40,734 nt of DNA from Clostridiales bacterium (lineage in GTDB: Bacteria; Bacillota; Clostridia; Lachnospirales; WQUN01): the NCBI GenBank assembly GCA_031271295.1, contig JAISVZ010000084.1, positions 1 to 40,734 of the forward strand, in the 5' to 3' direction. Each line of letters begins with the position of its first letter. Within the stretch, counting starts at the first letter, position 1. The position numbers were made by a program, and so were the translations under genes. The notes below the pieces were generated by a model. That model searched no databases. It was given only the letters and a program-made list of their open reading frames with translations, and was not told the DNA's origin. Shown one piece after another: positions 7,506 to 16,506 of the stretch.

Positions 7506-9242
7506 ATGAGTAAGTACAGAACATTTAACTGCGGGGAGCTTCGCAGGGGTAACATTGACCAAACGGTAAAACTTGCCGGTTGGGTGGATACCGTAAGGGA
7601 TCACGGCGGCGTTATTTTTGTGGATTTAAGGGATCATTACGGCGTTACGCAGGTTGTTGTTAACGATGAAACCATGCTTAAAGCAATGAACCGCGAATGC
7701 GTAATTTCCGTTTCGGGAAAACTGCGGCTTCGCGACGAGGAAACTTTTAACCCGAAAATTGCAACCGGCGAGGTTGAACTTGTTGCCCAAAGCGTTGAAA
7801 TTTTGGGAAGCGCGGTAAACCAGCTTCCGTTTGAAATCAGGGAATCTCAGGAAACGCGCGAGGATGTGCGTTTAAAATACCGCTTTTTGGATTTGCGTAA
7901 CCCCGCCGTTCACAAAAATATAATTACGCGTTCGGAAATTATAAAATTTTTGCGCAAAAAGATGGAAGATTACGGGTTCCTTGAAATACAAACGCCCATT
8001 TTAACATCGTCGTCGCCGGAGGGCGCAAGGGATTATTTGGTGCCAAGCCGCAAACATCACGGAATGTTTTACGCTCTTCCGCAAGCGCCGCAAATTTTCA
8101 AACAGCTTCTTATGGTTTCGGGGTTTGATAAGTATTTTCAAATTGCGCCGTGTTTCCGCGACGAGGACGCAAGGGCAGACCGTTCGCCAGGCGAATTTTA
8201 TCAGTTGGATTTTGAAATGGCGTTCGCAACTCAGGAGGATGTTTTTGAGGTTGCGGAAAACGTTCTGCACGATACCTTTGCCGAATTTTCGAATAAAAAA
8301 GTTAGCAGCGTGCCGTTTAAGCGAATTCCCTTCGCCGAAAGTATGATGAAATACGGAACGGATAAGCCGGATTTGCGCAACCCGCTTTTAATAGAGAATT
8401 TATCGGCGTTTTTTGCCGATGTGGATTTTGCGCCGTTTAAAAACAAACCCGTTAGGGGAATTGTTGCCGCCTGTGCGAATTCATCCAAGTCGTTTTTTGA
8501 AAAGATGCTTGCGTTTGCAACGGAAATCGGCATGCAAGGGTTAGGGTACATTTCCGTTTTGTCGGGTATGGAGCTTAAAGGGCCTATTGTAAAATTTCTT
8601 TCGCCTGAAAAGCAGAACGATCTTATTAAAAAACTTGGCTTAAAAGAAAACGACACATTGTTTTTTATAAGCGACGCCCCAAAATTTGTGGATAAGCTTG
8701 CGGGGCAAATACGTTCGGAGCTTGGCGTAAGGCTTGGTTTAATAGACGAGGGTTCGTTTGAAATGTGCTTTATTACGGATTTTCCGATGTACGGAATAAG
8801 CGAGGAAACCGGAAAGGTAGAATTTACGCACAATCCGTTTTCTATGCCGCAGGGTGAAATGGATGCGCTGTTAAACGAAAATCCGCTGGATATTAAGGCG
8901 TACCAGTACGATATTGTGTGTAACGGCGTGGAATTATCTTCCGGAGCGGTAAGAAACCACAGGCCGGATATTATGGTAAAAGCGTTTGAAATTGCCGGGT
9001 ACAGCAAGGACGTTGTGGAAGCGAAATTCCCGGCGCTATTTAACGCGTTCCATTACGGCGCGCCGCCCCACGCGGGAATTGCGCCCGGTGTGGATAGAAT
9101 TGTTATGCTTATAACCGAGCAGGACAGCATAAGGGAGGTTATAGCCTTCCCGATGAATTCGAACGCGCAGGATTTGCTTATGGGAGCGCCGGGCGGCGTA
9201 ACCGAAGGGCAGCTTAGGGAGGTTCATATAAAGGTTAGGTAA
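7506..9242 (+). CDS. aspS: Aspartyl-tRNA synthetase, bacterial type (probably non-discriminating)
   Basis: 578 residues with AAGGAGG 9 bp before the ATG. It has an OB-fold anticodon domain (residues about 1-105), then the class II core with motif 2 as FRDEDARADRSPGEFYQLDF and motif 3 near the end (PGVDRIVMLI). The bacterial GAD insertion lies between them. Length and order are those of bacterial AspRS. In the anticodon-binding loop it reads RDHGGVIF with His33. In the Pseudomonas enzyme the equivalent His is linked to recognition of both Asp and Asn tRNAs, whereas discriminating enzymes such as E. coli's have Leu. Together with the adjacent gat genes this suggests it also makes Asp-tRNA(Asn). 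That inference rests on one residue and context. First gene of the T-box operon. Confidence 0.97.
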   Translation: MSKYRTFNCGELRRGNIDQTVKLAGWVDTVRDHGGVIFVDLRDHYGVTQVVVNDETMLKAMNRECVISVSGKLRLRDEETFNPKIATGEVELVAQSVEILGSAVNQLPFEIRESQETREDVRLKYRFLDLRNPAVHKNIITRSEIIKFLRKKMEDYGFLEIQTPILTSSSPEGARDYLVPSRKHHGMFYALPQAPQIFKQLLMVSGFDKYFQIAPCFRDEDARADRSPGEFYQLDFEMAFATQEDVFEVAENVLHDTFAEFSNKKVSSVPFKRIPFAESMMKYGTDKPDLRNPLLIENLSAFFADVDFAPFKNKPVRGIVAACANSSKSFFEKMLAFATEIGMQGLGYISVLSGMELKGPIVKFLSPEKQNDLIKKLGLKENDTLFFISDAPKFVDKLAGQIRSELGVRLGLIDEGSFEMCFITDFPMYGISEETGKVEFTHNPFSMPQGEMDALLNENPLDIKAYQYDIVCNGVELSSGAVRNHRPDIMVKAFEIAGYSKDVVEAKFPALFNAFHYGAPPHAGIAPGVDRIVMLITEQDSIREVIAFPMNSNAQDLLMGAPGGVTEGQLREVHIKVR

Positions 9243-9276
9243 GCGGTGTTACAAAACAAAGAAAGGATTTGCTGCT

Positions 9277-9552
9277 ATGGAAAATATAAAAGATTATGAG
9301 GCGCTGGCAAAGCTCGATTTGCCGTTAAACGAGCGGTTATTTATTTCCGAACAGGCGGATATGCTAATTAACAGCTTTGAAGAACTGAAAAACACGGATA
9401 CTTTGGGCGCACAGCCGCTTGTTACGGTTTTGAATATTCAAAACATTTTAAGGGACGATGTTGCCGTAAAATTAGTTAGTCGTGAGGAGCTTTTGGAAAA
9501 CGCGCCGCAGCAATCCGACGGTTTTTTTCAAGTTCCCAAAACTTTAGAGTAG
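9277..9552 (+). CDS. gatC: Asp/Glu-tRNA amidotransferase subunit C
   Basis: 91 residues, preceded by AAAGGA. It has the small-subunit pattern: an N-terminal helix with LAKLDLPLNE, a second helix (FISEQADMLINSFEEL), and the extended tail with LRDDVAV...LLENAP followed by FFQVPKTLE, which matches the usual GatC ending (N-A-P ... F-x-V-P). GatC wraps around GatA and stabilises the amidotransferase. Spacing is 34 bp after aspS and 13 bp before the GatA-like gene. The sequence is diverged, but length and tail fit well. Confidence 0.9.
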   Translation: MENIKDYEALAKLDLPLNERLFISEQADMLINSFEELKNTDTLGAQPLVTVLNIQNILRDDVAVKLVSREELLENAPQQSDGFFQVPKTLE

Positions 9553-9565
9553 GGGAGGAGTTATT

Positions 9566-10708
9566 TTGTATATTACCGATTATAATGTTTCCGGCGCGAA
9601 TACTGCCGCGCTGGAGGATTCAATAATGCAAAAAGGGAAACCCGTAACGGCGGGTTCCAAAATTCTTGAAAATTTTATTTCGCCTATAGACGCGGCTGTG
9701 GTAACAAAACTTGCGGAAAACGGTTTTAAAATTGCCGGTAAAACGCAGATGGACGAATTTGGTGCTTTTACCTTTTCGCGCGGCTGTTTATCCGGCGCGT
9801 CGGATGCGGTTAAAAGCGGAAAAGCCGAGTTTGCCATATGCAACGATTTGTTCGGCAAGTACCGCCGCGAAGCCGCGGAAAACAATTTATGCTATATCCA
9901 CCCAACCTACGGCACTGTTTCGCGATATGGGCTTATCCCTGCGGCGTCCTCTATGGATACTTTGGGAATTTGCTGTAAGGATTTAACCGGCGGCTTTAAC
10001 TTGCTTTCTAAAATTGCGGGAAACGATGAAAGAGACGGAGTTATGTTCCCGGAAAAATCGTTTTCCTATATTAAAACGGACAAAAAGCTGACTGTTGCCG
10101 TGCCGGAAAATGTAACGAAGCTACTAAGTGAAACCGCGCAAAAGGGCATAAAGAATTTTGCGTCTAAATTTAACGCGGTTAATACCGAGCTTAAATATTT
10201 TGATTTGTACAAACAGGTAATGTATATACTCTCCAGCGCGGAAATAAGCAACAACATTAACCGCTACGACGGTATTAAATTCGGCCTGCGCGCTGAAAAC
10301 TACAACGGCGTAAACGACCTTTACGTAAAAACGCGCACTGAAGGGTTTGGCGTTAATGTAAAACTTGCGGCAATAATGGGCGCGTTTATACTCTCGCAGG
10401 ATAATTATGTTCCGTATTATGAACAGGCAATGAAAATGCGCCGGTTAATTAAAGAATCACTGCGTTTTGACGAATACGACATAATAATTCTGCCAACCGA
10501 ATTGAACGAAAAAACCGAATCTGCTGAAAACGGCGAAAATTCATATGTTAATTCGTACGAAAACCTTTCGCTGTACGCGCTCGCCAATTTGGCCGGGCTT
10601 GCCTGCGTTTCATTTTCGTATGGCGGGCAGGGGATAATGCTTGTTTCGCAAGCGAAAAACGAAAACGCTCTTTTAACCGCGTGGGAGGTGCAAAAAAATG
10701 AAATATGA
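9566..10708 (+). CDS. gatA: GatA-like amidotransferase subunit A lacking the catalytic triad
   Basis: 380 residues from a TTG start with GGGGAGGAG just upstream; normal GatA is about 480-490. Homology is clear: KIAGKTQMDEFGAF, the HPTYGTVSRYGLIPAASSMD segment, NRYDGIKFGLR, TRTEGFGVNVK and the final NLAGLACVSF region. About 60 N-terminal residues are missing. By ungapped alignment with the Staphylococcus-type sequence, the catalytic Lys of GIKDN is replaced by Glu17. The Gly/Ser-rich amidase signature is lost: PGGSSGGS becomes GCLSGASD, and the nucleophile segment DTGGSIRQPA becomes DLFGKYRREA with Lys at the nucleophile position. There is no frameshift and the frame is fully open, so this looks like a maintained protein that cannot hydrolyse glutamine by the known mechanism. 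It may act as a structural partner for GatB and GatC. A functional GatA could be encoded elsewhere. Confidence 0.88.
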   Translation: MYITDYNVSGANTAALEDSIMQKGKPVTAGSKILENFISPIDAAVVTKLAENGFKIAGKTQMDEFGAFTFSRGCLSGASDAVKSGKAEFAICNDLFGKYRREAAENNLCYIHPTYGTVSRYGLIPAASSMDTLGICCKDLTGGFNLLSKIAGNDERDGVMFPEKSFSYIKTDKKLTVAVPENVTKLLSETAQKGIKNFASKFNAVNTELKYFDLYKQVMYILSSAEISNNINRYDGIKFGLRAENYNGVNDLYVKTRTEGFGVNVKLAAIMGAFILSQDNYVPYYEQAMKMRRLIKESLRFDEYDIIILPTELNEKTESAENGENSYVNSYENLSLYALANLAGLACVSFSYGGQGIMLVSQAKNENALLTAWEVQKNEI

Positions 10709-12134
10709 GGTTGTAATGGGGTTGGAGGTTCATGTGGAGTTATCCACAAATTCCAAGCTGTTTTGCTCATGCAGCGCGAAATACGGAGCGGATGCTAACG
10801 AAAACGTGTGCCCCGCCTGCGCGGGAATGCCGGGAATGCCAGCCGTTACCAACAAAAAAGCGGTGGAACTTGGAATTGCGGCGGCACTTGTAACAAATTC
10901 GCAAATTACAAGAACAATGACCTTCGACAAGAAGAATTACTTTTATCCGGATTTGCCGACGGGTTATCAAATAACGCAGTTTTACGCGCCGATATGCCGC
11001 AACGGTTTTGTTGAAATTGAAACGAGCGAAGGCAAAAAGAAAATTACGCTGAAACAAATTCACATAGAGGAGGACGCGGGCAAGCTTGTGCACGATACCC
11101 GCACCGGCACAACTCTTGTGGATTTTAACCGCACCTCGGTTCCGCTTGTTGAAATAGTCAGCAATCCGGATTTTCGCACCGGCGAGGAGGTTATAGCCTA
11201 CCTTGAAAAACTGCGTCTTTTGCTAAGTTTCGCCGGAGTTTCGGACTGCAAGATGCAGGAAGGTTCTATGCGCTGCGACGTTAACATTTCCGTACGCGAA
11301 GCTGGAAGCGAAAAGCTTGGCGTGCGAACTGAAATTAAAAATATGAATTCGCTGAAGGCCATAGCGGCGGCGATAGAATACGAAAGCGCGCGGCATATTG
11401 AGGTTTTGGAAACGGGCGAGGGGCAGCTTGTTCAGGAAACGCGCCGCTGGGACGAAGCAAAGGGCGAAACATTTTCAATGCGCGAAAAGGAAAACGCGAC
11501 GGATTACCGCTATTTCCCGAACCCCGAACTTGTTCCGGTTTTTATATCAGACGGTTGGATTAACGAGGTAAGAAACAGCCTTCCGGAATCGTCCGATGAA
11601 AAGTTTGCAAGAATGACCGGAGTTTTGAATCTATCCGAATACGACAGCAAAATTATTTCGGGCAGCAAAAACCTTGCGGATATATTCGACGAAACGAGTA
11701 AATACTTCGGCAAGCCCAAGGAAATTGTAAACTGGATAATTGTTGAACTAATAAGCGCCGCCAAGGGCGACAACAAGGGTTTGGACGATATTAAAATAGA
11801 TTGCGCCAAGTTCGCCAAAATTATGGAAATGGTGGACGGCGGAACGATTAACCGCAATGTTGGCAAAAAACTGTTGGTATCTGTATTGGAGGACGGGGTA
11901 GACCCGGAGGCTTATGTAAAAGAAAACAACTTAGGCATGGTATCCGATACGGGAGTAATTGAGGAAGCGATAAAAACGGTGATTTCCGAAAACGCGAAAT
12001 CGGTTGCGGAATACAAAAACGGCAACCAAAAGGTTGTAGGGTTTTTTGTGGGAAATATTATGCGCAAGCTCGGCGGAAAGGCAGACCCGGCAATTGTTAA
12101 TAAGCTGCTTATGAAATATTTGAATGAACTTTAA
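10698..12134 (+). CDS. gatB: Asp/Glu-tRNA amidotransferase subunit B
   Basis: 478 residues, normal length. It begins with VMGLEVHVELSTNSKLFCSC, carries the CPACAGMPGMP segment of the zinc and kinase region, and has FDKKNYFYPDLPTGYQITQF, DFNRTSVPLVEIVS and the C-terminal GatB/Yqey helical domain (KLLMKYLNEL end). GatB binds the mischarged tRNA, phosphorylates the Asp or Glu side chain and receives ammonia from GatA. Key family motifs are intact, in contrast to the GatA-like neighbour. It overlaps that gene by 11 bp, with GGGAGG 8 bp before the ATG. Last gene of the operon. Confidence 0.96.
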   Translation: MKYEVVMGLEVHVELSTNSKLFCSCSAKYGADANENVCPACAGMPGMPAVTNKKAVELGIAAALVTNSQITRTMTFDKKNYFYPDLPTGYQITQFYAPICRNGFVEIETSEGKKKITLKQIHIEEDAGKLVHDTRTGTTLVDFNRTSVPLVEIVSNPDFRTGEEVIAYLEKLRLLLSFAGVSDCKMQEGSMRCDVNISVREAGSEKLGVRTEIKNMNSLKAIAAAIEYESARHIEVLETGEGQLVQETRRWDEAKGETFSMREKENATDYRYFPNPELVPVFISDGWINEVRNSLPESSDEKFARMTGVLNLSEYDSKIISGSKNLADIFDETSKYFGKPKEIVNWIIVELISAAKGDNKGLDDIKIDCAKFAKIMEMVDGGTINRNVGKKLLVSVLEDGVDPEAYVKENNLGMVSDTGVIEEAIKTVISENAKSVAEYKNGNQKVVGFFVGNIMRKLGGKADPAIVNKLLMKYLNEL

Positions 12135-12210
12135 TGAACAATTGCGAACAGTCATGAACAATTGCGATCTTTTACGAATTTTCGTGGACATTGATGAACT
12201 TTTATGAACG
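12124..12210 (+). repeat. Short degenerate repeats after gatB
   Basis: ATGAACAATTGCGA occurs at 12134 and 12151, flanked by weaker ATGAACTTT units (12124, 12193 and 12205). They begin inside the last codons of gatB (AATGAACTTTAATG). No protein is encoded. They may be slippage products. Confidence 0.55.
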
Positions 12211-12228
12211 TGAACTGCAAAGGGTTAT

Positions 12229-12276
12229 CCTTGCCAGCCTTAGGAATTTTATTCCGGAGTTTGGCAGGGATTTTTT
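12229..12276 (+). terminator. Terminator of the aspS-gatCAB operon
   Basis: The outer stem CCTTGCCA (12229-12236) pairs with TGGCAGGG (12262-12269, one G-U). An inner stem GGAAT/ATTCC (12243-12247 and 12251-12255) closes a TTT loop. ATTTTTT follows. Confidence 0.85.
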
Positions 12277-12278
12277 GT

Positions 12279-12361
12279 TACTGCTCACACTCTCGCCGAA
12301 GCCCCTCTACACCTTCATTGCCGAACAGCTATGCAAAGTGTGCGGGTAGTTAGGTGTGAAC
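12279..12361 (-). repeat. Repeat B copy between gatB and the DUF445 gene
   Basis: Minus-strand reading begins CTGTTCACAC, passes ACTACCCGCACAC, GGTGTAGAG and GGCTTCGGCG, and ends GTGTGAGCAG. The two ends are inverted repeats of each other (9 of 10). The ACTACCCGC and GGCTTCGGCG landmarks and their spacing match the B parts near 6090-6150 (+) and 7030-6955 (-). It may also act as a folded 3' end for the minus-strand operon. Confidence 0.6.
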
Positions 12362-12374
12362 AGAAACGATTTTT

Positions 12375-13589
12375 TTACCCGATGAAAAGCTCCGTTAAAA
12401 CCGGAATAATGCCAATTATAAAGCCAAGCACTCCGCCCAAATAGGTTATGGCGTTTAGTTCCCTTTTGGCCACGGAAATTACAATCTCCTCCGATTCGGC
12501 CAAATCCAGCGCGTTTATTTGGTCTTTTGTTAATTTTGCAACATCTATCGCTTCGGCGGCGTATAACGCGCCTTTTTGTATCAGCTTCCCGGCGATATCC
12601 GCCAAATATGCGGCGGCGTTTTCTAATTTGCCGTCCGGTATTTTGCTTACCAAAACGCCTATTTTAATTTCCAAAAGCTTCTTTTTAAAGTAATCCGCTT
12701 TTCCCAAAAACCCGCCAAGCTCAAGTTGCGCAAACCCTATTGTTTTATTTATCGCGCCGTCCTTAACCGTATCCGGAATTTTTGCGTACAATTCTGATAC
12801 GTTGGTATCAAGGGCTTTTTCCATCATCGAGGTTATTTTAAAAACCAAATCCACTTGTTTTTCGGGGTTTCTCAAATATTCAAGCAGGCTTTCCTTGATG
12901 TTTGCGTAAACTTTTTCTTTGTTTACAAATAGGTTTACAAATCCTCCTAAATTGTTGGCAATAACATTTCCAAGAGCCTCTTTTAACGCTTCGTCCAAAG
13001 AAGAGTTATTTTCTAAAAATCCGCAGATAAGTTCCGCCACTTGAGTTGCGTTTTTACCAACTTGGCTTTTTACGGAAGATGCCCAGTCTGCCGGAATAAT
13101 TTCCCTGAATGTGCGCGTTTCTCCCTCTATTCTGCCAGTTAAACCCTCCGCCCATTTTGAAAGCATGGCTTCAAAATCCCGCGAATTTATAAAGCTTTCA
13201 GTAATTTCCTCAAGTTTGCGCTCCAATACTTCTAAGCCCGAAGCAAAAAACTCCGAGCCGTTTAAAATTTCAGCAAGCGTGCGTTCGTCTTTCGAAAGGG
13301 CGCATAGGAAATTTTTTATGCCATCCTTGATTTTTTCCATTATTTCCGGCTTTGAAAAGCTTTCCGCAAGTGCTTCTTTCGTTAAAAGGTGTTTGCTTAT
13401 AACCTCGGATACCTTATCGGCAAGGCGCAGCCGCTCCTTGGGTATTAGCCCCGGAGTAAACGGCATTTTAATTCCCAAAACCCTAACCTCGCGGTGCGGG
13501 CGAAACAGCATTTTTATTGCCAGCCAGTTTGTAAAATATCCGATAACCGCACCGGATAACGGAGATAAAATTATATTTGAAAGTGTCAT
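12375..13589 (-). CDS. DUF445 family membrane protein
   Basis: 404 residues. The N-terminus is the DUF445 hallmark: IILSPLSGAVIGYFTNWLAI, KMLFRPHREV and PFTPGLIPKER. The middle is a long, charged, mostly helical region without cysteine clusters. The C-terminus is a hydrophobic hairpin (YLGGVLGFIIGIIPVL), so both ends are in the membrane. The family is widespread in Firmicutes (YheB-like in Bacillus) with no fixed biochemical role. GGAGGG precedes the ATG by 4 bp. It is last in a minus-strand gene run after trkH, with a 67-bp gap, so it may be co-transcribed. Confidence 0.9.
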   Translation of the reverse strand: MTLSNIILSPLSGAVIGYFTNWLAIKMLFRPHREVRVLGIKMPFTPGLIPKERLRLADKVSEVISKHLLTKEALAESFSKPEIMEKIKDGIKNFLCALSKDERTLAEILNGSEFFASGLEVLERKLEEITESFINSRDFEAMLSKWAEGLTGRIEGETRTFREIIPADWASSVKSQVGKNATQVAELICGFLENNSSLDEALKEALGNVIANNLGGFVNLFVNKEKVYANIKESLLEYLRNPEKQVDLVFKITSMMEKALDTNVSELYAKIPDTVKDGAINKTIGFAQLELGGFLGKADYFKKKLLEIKIGVLVSKIPDGKLENAAAYLADIAGKLIQKGALYAAEAIDVAKLTKDQINALDLAESEEIVISVAKRELNAITYLGGVLGFIIGIIPVLTELFIG

Positions 13590-13656
13590 AAACCCTCCAT
13601 ACTACAGCCATGCATACATCATTTGTACTTAAAAACGCTTCATTTTCTATAAAGTC

Positions 13657-15102
13657 TCAATTCATCCATATGGACGGCCTTAGCAGCAGAAACACCGGAA
13701 TAAATTCCAGCCGTCCCGCTAACATATCTATTGAAAGAATAAGCTTTTCGTGTGCGGCAAAAACCGCGTAGCTGCCCGCCGGGCCGGACGCGCCAAAACC
13801 GCCGCCGATATTCGAGAGCATGGAGATTGAAGCCGAAGCGTTGGTAATAATATCGTATTCGTTAAACGAAAGCAGAACAAGCGACACGGTAAAAATTGCG
13901 AAATAGCAGAAAAATATCATCGCGACCCTTCCCACAACATCGTTATCAATTTTCGCTCCGTTTATTGTAACCACTTTTACGCCCCTGGGATGCACAATTT
14001 TATCCAATTCGTTGCGCAGGGATTTTATTATAATGAGGAAACGCACAACCTTGAGCCCGCCGCCGGTGGAACCCGCGCAGCAGCCGGTTGTCATAAGCAG
14101 AAGCAGGATAACGCGGCAAAAATCCGGCCACGCGTCGTAATTGACGGAGAAAAAACCGGTGGAAGATATCAGGCTTGTTACCTGAAAAGACGCTTGCCTG
14201 AGAGTTTGCGCGTATGTGCCGAACGCGCCGGAACTTGCTAAATCCGCAGCGATTAATAAAATACTTGCTACAACGTACACAAAATACACCCGCAGTTCGT
14301 CGTCCTTATAAAACTGCTTAAATTTTCTGTTAATTAGGTAAAAATACAGCGTGAAATTTATGCCGAACAAAAACATAAATACCGACATTACAATTTCCGC
14401 AGCAAGGTTATTAAACGCGCCAACACTTGCGTTCATATTAGAAAAACCGCCGGTGCCCGCAACCGAAAACGCGTGAATTACCGCGTCGAACGGCGAAAGC
14501 CCGGTTAGAAGCAAAATTAAAAACAAAACCACTGTCATGGCGGCGTAAATTATGTATATTGTTCTTGCCGTTTCGCTTATGCGGGGCAAAATTTTATCCG
14601 GCGCGGGGCCGGTTGCTTCCGCACGCAAAAGGTTAACGGACGAGGCGTTCATAGACGGCAAAACGGCGAGCATAAACGTTAAAACGCCCATCCCGCCGAT
14701 AAGATGCGTAAAACTGCGCCAAAAAACAATTCCTTTAGGAAGAGATTCCACATCCGTACAAATTGAAGCGCCGGTTGTTGTAAAACCGGATACGCTTTCG
14801 AAAAAGCAATCCAAAAACGAGTCAAAATAGCCGCAAAAATAATACGGCAGCGCTCCGAATAAGGACAAAAATATCCACGCCAAAGCGGCGGCGGCAAACG
14901 CGTCGCGTGCGCGGAACTTTTTATCGTCCGGCTTTATAAGCGAGAGCAGCAAACCTGTTACGCCGGTAATCAGCGCGGAGAACAAAAAAGAAAGTTCGTC
15001 CCCGGAACCGTAATACAGCGAAAATATTACCGGCACAAGCAAAAACAGCGCTAAAATTTTGAGCATCGTTCCTATAAGTTTAAGTATAAGCGTATATTTC
15101 AT
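13657..15102 (-). CDS. trkH: TrkH/KtrB family potassium uptake membrane subunit
   Basis: 481 residues, polytopic. The four selectivity-filter loops are visible in order: SGFTTTGASI, VAGTGGFSN, ISSTGFFSV and NIGGGFGASGP. The GCCAGSTGGGLKVVRF segment precedes the last repeat. This is the TrkH architecture. The protein forms the K+ pore and is gated by the TrkA ring encoded immediately upstream (15-bp gap, AAAGGAAAA ribosome site). The filter glycines appear intact, so it should be functional. Confidence 0.95.
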   Translation of the reverse strand: MKYTLILKLIGTMLKILALFLLVPVIFSLYYGSGDELSFLFSALITGVTGLLLSLIKPDDKKFRARDAFAAAALAWIFLSLFGALPYYFCGYFDSFLDCFFESVSGFTTTGASICTDVESLPKGIVFWRSFTHLIGGMGVLTFMLAVLPSMNASSVNLLRAEATGPAPDKILPRISETARTIYIIYAAMTVVLFLILLLTGLSPFDAVIHAFSVAGTGGFSNMNASVGAFNNLAAEIVMSVFMFLFGINFTLYFYLINRKFKQFYKDDELRVYFVYVVASILLIAADLASSGAFGTYAQTLRQASFQVTSLISSTGFFSVNYDAWPDFCRVILLLLMTTGCCAGSTGGGLKVVRFLIIIKSLRNELDKIVHPRGVKVVTINGAKIDNDVVGRVAMIFFCYFAIFTVSLVLLSFNEYDIITNASASISMLSNIGGGFGASGPAGSYAVFAAHEKLILSIDMLAGRLEFIPVFLLLRPSIWMN

Positions 15103-15117
15103 TCGAATTTTCCTTTT

Positions 15118-16506
15118 CTAAGCCAAAATATCGTCTATTTCGTAAAGGTTTTTCACCTTTGAAATAATAATTACCGTATCCGAGGGCTGAATCTGCGAAT
15201 CGCCGTTCGGTATTATAATATTCGCGTTTCTTACGATACAGCCAATCAGTATTCCTTTTTTTATCCGCATATCCCGCAGTTTTTTATCAATGCATTTGGC
15301 GGCGGGCGGCACAAAAAATTCGGCGGCTTCAACGTAAAATTCGTCGGTATCAAAAATGCGGTGAACCGTTAAGATACCTCCGCGCGCTTCGCCCGCCTTA
15401 ATTCCGCGCACAAACCGCACAATATGGTTGGCCATTATGTTTTGCGGAATTATAACGCTCCCTATGTTAATACTTTTCACCATATTTTGATTTATATGAT
15501 TTATTTTAACCACAACTTTTTTAATCCCCATTTGCAGGGAATACAGCGCCGTTACAATATTTTCCTCGTCGCGCCCGGTAAGGCAGATAACCGCGCCCGC
15601 CTGCTCGATATCCTCCGACAAAAGAAGGTCGTCGTCGGTTCCGTCGCCGTTTATTATAAGGCAGCGCGGGTTTTTTTCAAGAATAATTTCGCACAGCTCG
15701 TTGCACTTGTCCTTGTCCTTTTCAATAATTTTAATTTCCGCGCGGCTGGTGTGCCTGTATAAAAGTTCGGTTAAATAAATTGCTATTTTACTGCCGCCAA
15801 TTATCATAATATCGTTTATTTTTTCCTGCTTTTTACCCGCCATTGTAAAAAAATTGCTGATATCGGACGGGCGGCCTAAAACCATTGCCGTATCTCCGCT
15901 TTCAAACACAAAATCCCCGTCCGGGATAAAAGCGGTATCTCCGCGTTCCACCATCGCCAAAAGTATGTTGGTTTTTTTGTTGTGGAAAATATGCGCTACG
16001 CTTTTGCCAACAAAAAAATTCTCCGTTTCGGTAACTTTGAAGGATATAAGCTCCACGCGCCCGCCTACAAACGTCATTATGCCATCGGCGGAGGGGTATC
16101 TTAAAAGGCGCGAAATTTCACGCGCGGTTTGATGCTCCGGGTTAATTACCATATCTATGCCCAAATCGCGCCACAGTTTGTTGGATTCCAAGGCGTATTC
16201 CGGGTCCCTGACGCGGGCGACGGTGTAAACGGTTCCGAGCTTTTTTGCCAGTATGCAGCAGAATATATTTGCCTCGTCCGCGGCGGTTACGCAAATAATA
16301 AGGTCAGCCGTTTTTGCGCCCGCAGAGGTTAAAATGTTTTCGGAAAGCCCGTTTCCTTTTATAAACATTACGTCAAGGTCCTCCTGGGCTTTTTCAATCG
16401 CTTCGGTATCGTTATCTATTATTGTAATGTCGGTATCTTTTTCAGCCGACAGGCTTTTGGCTATGTTACAGCCAACCTTGCCGCAGCCTACAATTATTAT
16501 TCGCAT
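15118..16506 (-). CDS. trkA: Trk potassium transport regulatory protein TrkA
   Basis: 462 residues with two tandem RCK units. The first Rossmann fold starts MRIIIVGCGKVGCNIAKSL and has IIDND at the adenosine ribose position. The second begins near residue 228 with IMIIGGSKIAIYLTELL. Each is followed by a TrkA_C type domain (the last includes KIKKGILIGCIV-like text, RIKKGILIGC). This is the full-length double form that pairs with TrkH. It would bind NAD(H) or nucleotides and gate potassium flow. GAGGGA precedes the ATG; the start overlaps the ACT gene by 10 bp. Confidence 0.95.
   Translation of the reverse strand: MRIIIVGCGKVGCNIAKSLSAEKDTDITIIDNDTEAIEKAQEDLDVMFIKGNGLSENILTSAGAKTADLIICVTAADEANIFCCILAKKLGTVYTVARVRDPEYALESNKLWRDLGIDMVINPEHQTAREISRLLRYPSADGIMTFVGGRVELISFKVTETENFFVGKSVAHIFHNKKTNILLAMVERGDTAFIPDGDFVFESGDTAMVLGRPSDISNFFTMAGKKQEKINDIMIIGGSKIAIYLTELLYRHTSRAEIKIIEKDKDKCNELCEIILEKNPRCLIINGDGTDDDLLLSEDIEQAGAVICLTGRDEENIVTALYSLQMGIKKVVVKINHINQNMVKSINIGSVIIPQNIMANHIVRFVRGIKAGEARGGILTVHRIFDTDEFYVEAAEFFVPPAAKCIDKKLRDMRIKKGILIGCIVRNANIIIPNGDSQIQPSDTVIIISKVKNLYEIDDILA

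Noticed and set aside
9566-10708. GatA missing its triad because of a frameshift or sequencing error
   Set aside because: The frame stays open, flanking blocks on both sides are in the same frame, and the altered segments align without gaps.
12124-12210. Possible CRISPR-like array after gatB
   Set aside because: Units are short, irregular and adjacent without spacers of constant length; no cas gene is present.
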